NCBI GenBank assembly: GCA_021813085.1
Contig: JAKAMA010000016.1
Coordinates: forward strand, 1-13,976
Reading direction: 5' to 3'
Length of the DNA: 13,976 nucleotides
Origin: Chloroflexota bacterium
GTDB lineage: Bacteria; Chloroflexota; Dehalococcoidia; DSTF01; JACRBR01
The first letter of the stretch is position 1. Each line of letters opens with the position of its first letter. The position numbers and the translations under genes are program-made. This document shows positions 6,578 through 13,269 of this stretch, piece by piece. Below the pieces are notes generated by a model. The model searched no databases. It worked only from the letters and a program-made list of their open reading frames with translations, and was not told the DNA's origin.

Positions 6578-7384
6578 GTGAAGAACGAATGGGGCGACGT
6601 CCGGCTCGGCATCGATGCCTACGACCTGCGCGGCAAGAAAGCGCTCGTCATCGGCGCGGGCGCGCCCGCCGGCCGCGCGATCGCGCTCGCCCTCGGCGAG
6701 GCCGGCGCCGATGTGACGATCTCGTCGACCTCGAACGATGGCGACGAGATCATGCGCGCCAAGAAGGTACAGCAGGAGCTGACGAAGCTGGGCCGGCAGT
6801 CGGCGACCGTCGCCACCGACGTCACGCTGGGCACCGGCGTGCAGGTGATGGTGCGGCAGGTCGCGAAGGAGATGGGACGCATCGATATCCTCGTCAATGC
6901 GCCCAACCTCTTCCTCGGCAAGGCCGCCGATGCCACGACCGACATCGAGTGGAACCGCGTGCTGCAGGTGAACCTCAGCGGCACCTTCCACGCCTGCCGC
7001 GCCGTCGGCAAGGAGATGCTGAAGCAGGACGGCGTGGGCCGCATCATCAACGTCGCGTCCGCGCTCGGCGAGCGGGGGCTCGCGCACGCGGCCGCGTACT
7101 GCGCGGCGCAGGCGGGCATCCTGAACCTCACCCGCGCGCTCGCGCAGGAGTGGGGCCCGGCCGGCATCACCGTGAACGCGATCGCGCAGGGGTGGATGGA
7201 GCACTCACCGGCGATCGGCAACCCCGACCCGGCCGCGAACCAGACCGTGCGCTTCGTGCCGATGAAGCGCGCGGGCGCCGCCGACGAGCTCGGCCCGCTC
7301 GCGGTGTACCTTGCTTCCGACTCGTGCGGCTACATCAGCGGCCAGGTAATGTTCGTCGATGGCGGGCTGACGACGCACCTGTAG
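6578..7384 (+). CDS. SDR-family protein with degenerate active site (likely pseudo-subunit)
   Basis: An SDR-fold protein of 268 residues from the GTG at 6578 (GGGAGAGG at 6561-6568). The fold is complete: VNLSGTFHACRAVGK around 131-145, INVAS at 157-161, GITVNAIAQG at 196-205 and the C-terminal YLASDSCGYISGQVMFVDGG. Key residues have changed. The dinucleotide motif reads IGAGAPAG (25-32), so the central glycine is Pro. NAG reads NAP (107-109). Ser161 and Tyr174 remain, but the catalytic Lys of YxxxK is Gln178 (YCAAQ, codon CAG). The enzyme is therefore probably inactive or severely impaired alone. Its position next to an intact SDR suggests a heteromeric partner. The in-frame extension to 6479 lies inside the previous gene and is not used. 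The hydrolase gene starts 7 bases after the stop. Confidence 0.88.
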   Translation: MKNEWGDVRLGIDAYDLRGKKALVIGAGAPAGRAIALALGEAGADVTISSTSNDGDEIMRAKKVQQELTKLGRQSATVATDVTLGTGVQVMVRQVAKEMGRIDILVNAPNLFLGKAADATTDIEWNRVLQVNLSGTFHACRAVGKEMLKQDGVGRIINVASALGERGLAHAAAYCAAQAGILNLTRALAQEWGPAGITVNAIAQGWMEHSPAIGNPDPAANQTVRFVPMKRAGAADELGPLAVYLASDSCGYISGQVMFVDGGLTTHL

Positions 7385-7391
7385 GAGCGCC

Positions 7392-8114
7392 ATGCCGGTT
7401 GCCCGCGTCAACGGCATCGACCTCCACTACGAAGAGATCGGCGAAGGGCCGCACCTCGTCGTTGCCCACGGCCTGAAGGGCAGCGTCGCCACGCTACCGC
7501 TCTTCGGAGAGCGCATCGACGCCATCGCCGCGCGCGGCGTGCACGTCATCGCCTACGATGCGCGCGGCCACGGCCGCTCCGGCTACACCGCCGTGACGCT
7601 TGCGCTCGATCACCCGGAGACCGTCGAGAAGCTCATCCTCCAGAGCCCCCCGCCGACTGGTGTGTACCTGCGGCGCGTCCGCCCGATGTTCCTTGGCCTG
7701 GCGATGCTCGTCCAGGTCGTCGGGCCCCGCACCACCGGCCGCATCGTCGCACGCCTGCCGCGGCGGCATGCTGCCTCCGGCTTCGACATCAGCGCATTCA
7801 TCGGAGGGCAGCGCCGCGCGGCGATCGTGCCGGCGGTACGCGGCTTGCTTCGTGGCCCGCCGCTGCCGATACACCGGTACGGTGAGATCCGGCAGCCGGC
7901 GCTCGTCCTGGCGCATCCGGACGACCCGATTCATCCCCTCGCGTCCGGCGAGCTGCTGCACGAGCGCATGCCGCACGCGAAGCTCGCCGTCGCGCCGGCG
8001 CCCACGTACTGGGCCGAGAACCCGGATGGCCTCGCGTTCATTGTCGCGGCGTTCGTCCGGGGCGAGCAGATCGCGCGCGGCCTCCCCGGACACGGGTCGT
8101 CGCGCATATCATAG
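7392..8114 (+). CDS. Alpha/beta-hydrolase-fold protein lacking nucleophile elbow (probably non-functional)
   Basis: A 240-residue relative of the alpha/beta hydrolases. The start is normal: VNGIDLHYEEIGEGPHLVVAHGL (4-27 region, oxyanion-hole HG) and YDARGHGRSG at 55-64. In intact family members about 35-40 residues follow, ending in the GxSxG nucleophile elbow. Here Gly64 is joined directly to YTAVTLALDHPETVEKLILQS, the helix that normally follows the elbow. The nucleophile Ser is therefore gone. The acid Asp is likely D177 or D178 (LAHPDDPIHP). The C-terminal His is also lost: the segment reads APAPTYWAENPD (201-212), where GHxxxxENP is usual. The frame is intact and the RBS GGAG overlaps the previous stop. 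It is either a pseudogene with an in-frame deletion, a non-catalytic protein, or an assembly collapse. Confidence 0.8.
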   Translation: MPVARVNGIDLHYEEIGEGPHLVVAHGLKGSVATLPLFGERIDAIAARGVHVIAYDARGHGRSGYTAVTLALDHPETVEKLILQSPPPTGVYLRRVRPMFLGLAMLVQVVGPRTTGRIVARLPRRHAASGFDISAFIGGQRRAAIVPAVRGLLRGPPLPIHRYGEIRQPALVLAHPDDPIHPLASGELLHERMPHAKLAVAPAPTYWAENPDGLAFIVAAFVRGEQIARGLPGHGSSRIS

Positions 8115-8160
8115 GGTGCTGAGCGACCCACGGCGGTGGAGCAGCGAGAGGAGACCCCCG

Positions 8161-9057
8161 ATGATCCTCGTATCAGGCGGCACCGGATTCGTCGGCTCGG
8201 CGGTCGTACGCGAGCTCCTGCGCCGGGCCCAGCCCGTCGCCGTCCTCGGGCGCGACGCCGCGAAGGTCCGCGAGCGCTGCGGGGAGCAGGTCGAGCCGCG
8301 CGTCGGCGACGTGCGCGACCCCGAGGCCCTCGCCGCGGCGATGGCGGGCGCCGGGGTCGTCGTCAATGCGGTGCAGTTCCCCAACTCCCCCATCGAGAAC
8401 CGCCGCAAGGGCTGGACGTTCGAGGACGTCGACCTGAAGGGCACGCGCAACCAGGTCGATGCCGCGAAGGCCGCGGGCGTGCGGCGCTTCGTCTACGTGA
8501 GCGGGGTCGGCGCGGCGAAGGACGCCGACAGGCACTGGTTCCGCTACAAGTGGGAGGCTGAGAAGTACCTGCAGGACAGCGGCATCGAGTGGGCGATCGT
8601 GCGCCCCACCTGGGTCTACGGCCCCGGCGACGTGTCGCTGAATCGCTTCCTCGGCTTCGGCAAGGCGCTGCCGTTCATCCCCATGTTCGGAGACGGTCAG
8701 CAGATGATGCAACCCGTGTTCATCGAAGACATCGGCCGCATCGTCGCAGACGCCGCGCTTCGCCCGGAGGCGGCGAACACGCTGTTCGAGGTCGGGGGGC
8801 CCGACGTGATGACCATGAACGACGTGGTCAAGACCGCACTCGATGTCCAGGGCAAGAAGCGCCCGATCCTCCACCAGCCCGCCGCGGTCGGCAAGCTCCT
8901 CGGCACACTCGCGGCCGCGCTCCCCTCGCCGCCCCTGTCGGCCGACGCCATCGATTTCATCACCGGTCCCGCCGTCGCCGACAACACGAAGCTCGTCGCG
9001 GTTCTCCACCCCACGCTCACGCCGTTGCGCGAGGGTCTAGCCACGTACCTGCCGTAG
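8161..9057 (+). CDS. NDUFA9/YbjT-like atypical SDR, NAD(P)-binding
   Basis: A 298-residue extended/atypical SDR with GGTGFVG at 6-12, DVRDPEAL at 50-57 and VRPTWVYGPGD at 147-157, matching the complex I 39-kDa (NDUFA9)-like group. The usual Tyr of YxxxK is replaced: K130 (in RYKWEAEK) is preceded at the -4 position by Trp126, so ordinary dehydrogenase activity is doubtful; many members of this group bind NAD(P)H without known turnover. The C-terminal part (about 215-298) is the variable substrate-side domain. The ATG has AGAGGAG (8147-8153) seven bases upstream. It is 46 bases after the hydrolase gene; TATCAT at 8107-8112 could be a weak -10 of its own. Possible roles include quinone biosynthesis or a sugar/lipid-linked redox step; none is demonstrated. 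Confidence 0.88.
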   Translation: MILVSGGTGFVGSAVVRELLRRAQPVAVLGRDAAKVRERCGEQVEPRVGDVRDPEALAAAMAGAGVVVNAVQFPNSPIENRRKGWTFEDVDLKGTRNQVDAAKAAGVRRFVYVSGVGAAKDADRHWFRYKWEAEKYLQDSGIEWAIVRPTWVYGPGDVSLNRFLGFGKALPFIPMFGDGQQMMQPVFIEDIGRIVADAALRPEAANTLFEVGGPDVMTMNDVVKTALDVQGKKRPILHQPAAVGKLLGTLAAALPSPPLSADAIDFITGPAVADNTKLVAVLHPTLTPLREGLATYLP

Positions 9058-9100
9058 CCGGCGGCTGGCGCCCATCAGCGCGTCCTCCTGCTGGTAAAGA

Positions 9101-9163
9101 TACCGTAACTTGATCCCGCGCGCGGGCCGAGGGTACCGTATAAGAAACTTGACCTCAGGTTAA
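9101..9163 (+). promoter_or_regulatory. Operator-like promoter region of the HTH-inositol synthase gene
   Basis: A 15-bp near-palindrome at 9149-9163 (TTGACCTCAGGTTAA; six of seven pairs match, core ACCT-C-AGGT exact) ends 15 bases before the gene start. TACCGTA occurs twice (9101-9107 and 9134-9140, 33 bases apart), and AACTTGA occurs twice (9107-9113 and 9146-9152). TATAAG at 9139-9144 is a possible -10, placing the palindrome at about the transcription start; no good -35 is seen. CCCGCGCGCGGG at 9115-9126 is a further perfect palindrome. The natural candidate for binding is the HTH domain encoded immediately downstream; that is inference. Confidence 0.5.
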
Positions 9164-9178
9164 CCGCGGAAGGCGCGC

Positions 9179-10537
9179 ATGCGTAAGACGAGGGTATTCG
9201 AGGTGCTGGAGGAGCGCGGCCAGAAGCAGCGCTGGCTGCTCGCCGAGCTCGACCGGCGTGGCTACCGCGTGAGCGAAGGCTACCTCTCGCAGGTGAAGGC
9301 CGGCACTAAGCAGCCGTCCAGGCAGTTCATCGAAGCGGTGTGCGATGTGCTCGGCATGCCCGAGCGGCTCCTGTTCTACGAGGAAGGTGAAGAGATGGCG
9401 ACCAGGTCAGGCGAGCGCGCGACGAAGGCCGTGGCGAAGGGGCGCGCGGCAGGCGAGAAGGACAAGGGGAAGATCAACGTCGCCATCATCGGCGTCGGCA
9501 ACTGCGCGTCCTCCCTCGTGCAGGGCCGCTATTTCTACCAGGATGCCCGCGAGGGCGAGCTCGTCCCTGGCCTCATGCACGTCGACCTCGGCGGCTACCA
9601 CATCCGCGACATCAACTTCGTGGCCGCGATCGACATCGACGAGAACAAGGTTGGGCGCGACCTCTCGGAGGCCGTCTTCACCGCGCCGAACAACACGTAT
9701 AAGTTCAGCGATGTCCCCCACCAGGGCGTGCGCGTCGCGCGCGGCATGACCCACGATGGCCTCGGCAAGTATCTGTCGCAGGTGATCACCAAGGCGTCGG
9801 GTCCGACCGATGACATCGTGAAACTGCTGAAGGACACGCAGACCGACGTCGTCATCAGCTACCTGCCCGTCGGCTCGGAAGAGGCGACGAAGTGGTATGT
9901 CGAGCAGGTGCTCGCGGCCGGCTGCGGCTTCGTCAACTGCATCCCGGTCTTCATCGCCCGCGACCACTACGGCTACTGGCCGAAGCGCTTCGAAGAGGCC
10001 GGCCTGCCGATCATCGGCGACGACATCAAGTCGCAGGTCGGCGCCACCATCGTCCACCGCGTCCTCACACGGCTCTTCCGCGAGCGCGGCGTCCGCCTCG
10101 ACCGCACCTACCAGCTCAACTTCGGAGGCAACACAGATTTCCTCAACATGCTGGAGCGCGAGCGCCTTGAGTCGAAGAAGATCTCCAAGACGAACGCCGT
10201 CACCTCCCAGCTCGACTACGAGCTGCCCGCCGGTGATGTCCACGTCGGCCCCTCCGACCACGTGCCATGGCTCCTGGACCGCAAGTGGTGCTACATTCGG
10301 ATGGAGGGCACGACCTTCGGCAACGTCCCGCTGAACGCGGAGGTGAAGCTGGAGGTCTGGGATAGCCCCAACTCCGCCGGCGTCGTCATCGACGCGATCC
10401 GCTGCTGCAAGATCGCGCTCGACCGCGGCCTGTCCGGTCCGCTGCTCGGCCCATCGGCGTACTTCATGAAGTCGCCGCCCCAGCAGTACCCGGACGATGT
10501 CGCGCATGATATGGTGGAGGCGTTCATCGCGGGATAG
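9179..10537 (+). CDS. ino1: XRE-like HTH domain fused to myo-inositol-3-phosphate synthase
   Basis: A 452-residue two-domain protein. Residues 98-452 are a complete inositol-3-phosphate synthase, which converts glucose 6-phosphate to inositol 3-phosphate with bound NAD: NAD motif GVGNCASS at 105-112, [11 protein letters not shown] at 280-290 (catalytic lysine region, K284), NTDFLNM at 318-324, SDHVPW at 359-364 and DSPNSAG at 395-401. This is the usual bacterial length. Residues 1-67 look like a Cro/XRE helix-turn-helix: helices at about 5-13, 17-26, 32-42 (recognition, [11 protein letters not shown]), 47-58 and 60-66, ending PERLLFY. A Lys/Ala-rich linker (about 73-97) joins them in the same frame. 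The ATG at 9179 has GGAAGG five bases upstream. An internal ATG at 9395 could give the enzyme alone. It leads the lipid gene set; the next gene starts 8 bases after its stop. The HTH suggests feedback autoregulation. Confidence 0.93.
   Translation: MRKTRVFEVLEERGQKQRWLLAELDRRGYRVSEGYLSQVKAGTKQPSRQFIEAVCDVLGMPERLLFYEEGEEMATRSGERATKAVAKGRAAGEKDKGKINVAIIGVGNCASSLVQGRYFYQDAREGELVPGLMHVDLGGYHIRDINFVAAIDIDENKVGRDLSEAVFTAPNNTYKFSDVPHQGVRVARGMTHDGLGKYLSQVITKASGPTDDIVKLLKDTQTDVVISYLPVGSEEATKWYVEQVLAAGCGFVNCIPVFIARDHYGYWPKRFEEAGLPIIGDDIKSQVGATIVHRVLTRLFRERGVRLDRTYQLNFGGNTDFLNMLERERLESKKISKTNAVTSQLDYELPAGDVHVGPSDHVPWLLDRKWCYIRMEGTTFGNVPLNAEVKLEVWDSPNSAGVVIDAIRCCKIALDRGLSGPLLGPSAYFMKSPPQQYPDDVAHDMVEAFIAG
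9381..9397 (+). promoter_or_regulatory. Internal ribosome binding site and ATG inside ino1
   Basis: AGGAAGG (9381-9387) lies seven bases before an in-frame ATG at 9395 (Met73), exactly at the border between the HTH domain and the linker leading to the synthase. Initiation here would give a 380-residue inositol-3-phosphate synthase of normal size. The site decides whether the cell makes one or two products from this gene. The bases also encode EEGEE, so the match could be chance. Confidence 0.45.
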
Positions 10538-10545
10538 GACGCGAC

Positions 10546-11469
10546 TTGCTCGACCGGACCGTCTACTGGCTCTTTCGGCTGGCGATCCTCCTGGCGCGGC
10601 CGCTGCCCCTTCGAGTCGGATACTGGTTTGGTGAGCGCATCGCGCTCATCTGCTACGTCATCATCTTTCCGCGCCACCGCAAAGCGCTGAACGCCAACCT
10701 CAGCCACATCCTTCGTAGCAACGACGCGCGGTACGTCGATTCCGTCGCCCGCCGCTCGTTCCGCAACTTCGGCAAGTACGTCATCGACCTCATCCACTAC
10801 CCCCTCGTCACCCGCGCCGAGATCCGCCGGCGCTTGCGCTTCGACCAGTGGGAGGACCTCGACCGGATCGCCGCGTCCGGTCGCGGCATCATCATCGCCT
10901 CGATGCACTTCGGCAACTGGGACATCGGCGGCGCGGCGCTGGCCGCCAGCGGCTATCCGGTCAGCGCGATCGCCGAGTCGTTTCGCTACCAGCCCATGAA
11001 CGACCTCGTGCAGGGCTCGCGCGCCAAGCTCGGCATGAGCATCATCGGGCGGCGGGCCGTCGGCACCAGCGTCTTCCGCGCCCTGCGCCGCCGCGAGATG
11101 CTCGCGATGCTCATCGATGTGCCCAACCATCAGTTCGGCATCTACGTCGACTTCTTCGGCGCGCCCGCATTCGTCTCGTCCGCGCCGGCGCGCGTCGCCC
11201 TCCGCACCGGTGCCTGGGTCGTGCCCGCGGTCGTCCTCCGCGGCCCCGAAGACGACCTGATCATCCGCCCCGTCCTCGACCTCAGCCTGCGTGAGTTCCC
11301 CAGGACAGGCGATGAAGACCGCGACGTGTATGAGCTGACCCGTCTCATCCTCCAGTCGCTCGAATCGATGATCCGCGCACATCCCGACCAATGGTTCATC
11401 TTCCGGCGCCTGTGGCAGCAGCCCGGCTTCGCGGCCGCCGCCCATGGCGAGCTCGCAGAGGGCGTGTAG
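10546..11469 (+). CDS. LpxL/PatA-family lipid acyltransferase (HX4D type)
   Basis: A 307-residue membrane-associated acyltransferase of the LpxL/HtrB-PatA family, which transfers fatty acyl groups to glycolipids at the inner face of the membrane. The catalytic motif is HFGNWD at 121-126 (H121, D126). Other family landmarks are an N-terminal hydrophobic segment (about 5-41), RRSFRNFGKYVIDL at 69-82, the IDVPN...VDFFG block at 190-205 and the closing HPDQWFIFRRLW at 279-290. The start is TTG at 10546, with AGGA six bases upstream inside the stop of ino1. Lipid A biosynthesis genes are absent nearby, and the inositol synthase and PimA-like genes point instead to acylation of an inositol glycolipid, as PatA does for PIM in mycobacteria. 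That assignment is by context; the family is clear. Confidence 0.9.
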   Translation: MLDRTVYWLFRLAILLARPLPLRVGYWFGERIALICYVIIFPRHRKALNANLSHILRSNDARYVDSVARRSFRNFGKYVIDLIHYPLVTRAEIRRRLRFDQWEDLDRIAASGRGIIIASMHFGNWDIGGAALAASGYPVSAIAESFRYQPMNDLVQGSRAKLGMSIIGRRAVGTSVFRALRRREMLAMLIDVPNHQFGIYVDFFGAPAFVSSAPARVALRTGAWVVPAVVLRGPEDDLIIRPVLDLSLREFPRTGDEDRDVYELTRLILQSLESMIRAHPDQWFIFRRLWQQPGFAAAAHGELAEGV

Positions 11470-11471
11470 GC

Positions 11472-12428
11472 GTGAGCCTCCTCCCGCGTCCCGGCAAGTG
11501 GAAGTACTACGTGATGCTCATCGTGATCAACACGATCGGGCGCCTGCCGCTCGGCTGGCGCTATGGCATCTCGCGTGTCATCAGCGACCGCGTCTACGAC
11601 TGGCGCCCCAGCGTCCGCAACAACGTGCGCAGCAACATCCGCCACGTCCTCGGCGCGGCCGCGTCGGAGGAAGAGGTCGACCGCATCAGCCGCCAGTGCG
11701 CCCGCAACACGGGGCGGTACTACGCCGACGTCGTCGGCATGCAGCGCATGGATGTCTCCCACTTCCTGGAGCACGACCTCGTGCTCGAAGGTCTCGACTA
11801 CGTGCGCGCAGCGCAGGCTGCGGGCCGCGGCGTCGTGCTGGCCTCCGCGCACTACGCGAACCCGGAGTTCGCGGTGCAGGGGCTCGCCGCCGCGGGCATC
11901 AAGGTCTTCGCGCTCGTCGAGCCGCTCCGCCCGCGCGAGCTGGGCCGCCTCATGCGCAGCCTGCGCACGGTGCACGGCCACGAATACGAGGAGGTGAGCT
12001 TTGGCGCCATCAAGAAGGCCATCGCCTGGCTGCGCGCCGGTGGCGTCGTCGCGATCCTCATCGACCGCGACATCCAGAAGCGCGGCATCGAGATCGAGTT
12101 CTGCGGCTCGCCGGCGAAGTTTCCCACCGGCGCCGTCGACCTGGCGATGCGCACGGGTGCGGTGCTCCTCCCCGGCTGGGTGCGCCGCACCGGCGGCTTC
12201 AAGGTCGAGGCAATCGTCGGCCCGCCGCTGCCCCTCGTGCTGACCGGCGGCGCCGACGACGACCTGCGCACCAACACCGCCCGCCTGCTGGCGCTCTTCG
12301 AGCAGCACCTCAAGCGCGACCCCGGCCAGTGGAGCGTGCTTGACCGCATCTGGCCCGACGACATCGCGCCGCACGCGGCGCCGCCTGCGCCCCTCGCCGA
12401 AACCCACGACCGCGAGACGGTACAATGA
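11472..12428 (+). CDS. Second LpxL/PatA-family lipid acyltransferase (HX4E type)
   Basis: A 318-residue homologue of the preceding gene. The catalytic motif is HYANPE at 127-132, with Glu as the acid, a variant also found in LpxL-type enzymes. Supporting landmarks are the N-terminal hydrophobic segment (about 12-26), VRNNVRSNIRHVLG at 48-61, LIDRD at 196-200, the FCGSPAKFPTGAVDLAMRTG block at 210-229, and DPGQWSVLDRIW at 283-294. The GTG start two bases after the previous stop has AGAGGG (11457-11462) nine bases upstream; earlier in-frame codons overlap the previous gene and add no family sequence. Two adjacent acyltransferases suggest two acylations of one lipid or different acyl donors. The Pro before the Glu is unusual and may alter specificity. 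Confidence 0.9.
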   Translation: MSLLPRPGKWKYYVMLIVINTIGRLPLGWRYGISRVISDRVYDWRPSVRNNVRSNIRHVLGAAASEEEVDRISRQCARNTGRYYADVVGMQRMDVSHFLEHDLVLEGLDYVRAAQAAGRGVVLASAHYANPEFAVQGLAAAGIKVFALVEPLRPRELGRLMRSLRTVHGHEYEEVSFGAIKKAIAWLRAGGVVAILIDRDIQKRGIEIEFCGSPAKFPTGAVDLAMRTGAVLLPGWVRRTGGFKVEAIVGPPLPLVLTGGADDDLRTNTARLLALFEQHLKRDPGQWSVLDRIWPDDIAPHAAPPAPLAETHDRETVQ

Positions 12429-12480
12429 CGCGGCGGCCGGCGCTATCGGCCGGACGCCCCGGAGCCATGAAGGCGCTGCG

Positions 12481-13269
12481 TTGGGCAAGGCTGACCTCCA
12501 CATCCATACGCGCTACGGCGATGGCATGGCCACCGTGCCGCAACTCCTCGACCATGTGCAGCGCCACACCGACCTCGACGTCATCGCCGTCACCGAGCAC
12601 GATACGCTGCGCGCCGCCGACGAGGCGCGCGAGCTGCACGCGCGTGGCGCCTACCGCTTCGAGCTGATCCGCGGCGAAGAGGTGACCACGCTCGATGGCC
12701 ACCTCCTCGCGCTCGGCATCGACGCGCCCGTCCCGAGCTTCCGCCGCCTCGAAGAGACGCTCGCCGAGATTCACCGGCAGGGCGGCATCGCCATCGCGCC
12801 GCACCCGCTCTCGTTCCTCACGCGCAGCATCACCCGCCGGGGCTTCGCGCGCATCGACGCGAGCGCCGACGAGGCGGTGCGCATCGACGCGATCGAGGAG
12901 TACAACCTGAGCCCGGCCGGCCGCGTCACCTCGGCCCGGGCGCGGCGGCTCAACCGCGAGATCCTCCACCTGGCCGCCATCGGCTCCAGCGATGCGCACT
13001 TCCTCCAGGCGGTCGGCAGCGCGTACACGACGTTCGACGGCACGACGGCTGCCGACTTGCTCGCCGCCATCGCCGCGAAGACGACAACCGGCGCCGCCGG
13101 CCGCGCGCCCCGGATGTCCGAGCTCGGCTATCGCAACATCGCGGTCCAGCAGTGGCGCGGCATGATGGCGACGCCGCGCAACATGGGCTGGCTGCCGACA
13201 ATCCGCAGCTTCGTCGCCAGCCGCATGCACACGCGCCCGCGCCCCGGTGCCGGCGAGGAGCCGCGATGA
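12481..13269 (+). CDS. PHP-domain phosphoesterase in the inositol lipid cluster
   Basis: A 262-residue PHP-domain protein. Metal ligands are all present: HIH at 7-9, EHD at 39-41, E66 (in GEEVTT), H74 (DGH), H108 (PHP), E140 and DAH at 171-173. Residues about 205-255 form a basic C-terminal extension rich in Arg and aromatics. The TTG start at 12481 directly precedes the KADLHIH segment and has GAAGG seven bases upstream; the ATG at 12467 is in another frame. It begins 52 bases after the acyltransferase and overlaps the glycosyltransferase start by ATGA, so PHP and GT are translationally coupled. I infer a phosphatase acting on inositol phosphate or phosphatidylinositol phosphate. It is about 35 residues longer than the PHP protein at 2025 and clearly not a recent duplicate of it. 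Confidence 0.88.
   Translation: MGKADLHIHTRYGDGMATVPQLLDHVQRHTDLDVIAVTEHDTLRAADEARELHARGAYRFELIRGEEVTTLDGHLLALGIDAPVPSFRRLEETLAEIHRQGGIAIAPHPLSFLTRSITRRGFARIDASADEAVRIDAIEEYNLSPAGRVTSARARRLNREILHLAAIGSSDAHFLQAVGSAYTTFDGTTAADLLAAIAAKTTTGAAGRAPRMSELGYRNIAVQQWRGMMATPRNMGWLPTIRSFVASRMHTRPRPGAGEEPR

Noticed and set aside
9407..10507. 366-codon minus-strand frame opposite ino1
   Set aside because: Ala/Val/Asp/Arg-rich shadow; the plus strand encodes all Ino1 motifs.
11142..12503. 453-codon minus-strand frame opposite the acyltransferases
   Set aside because: No motifs, and two well-formed acyltransferase genes lie on the other strand.
12467..12667. ATG at 12467 as a gene start before the second PHP gene
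   Set aside because: It is in a different frame from the PHP protein and gives a Ser/Arg/Ala-rich shadow. TTG at 12481 leads directly into the DLHIH motif.
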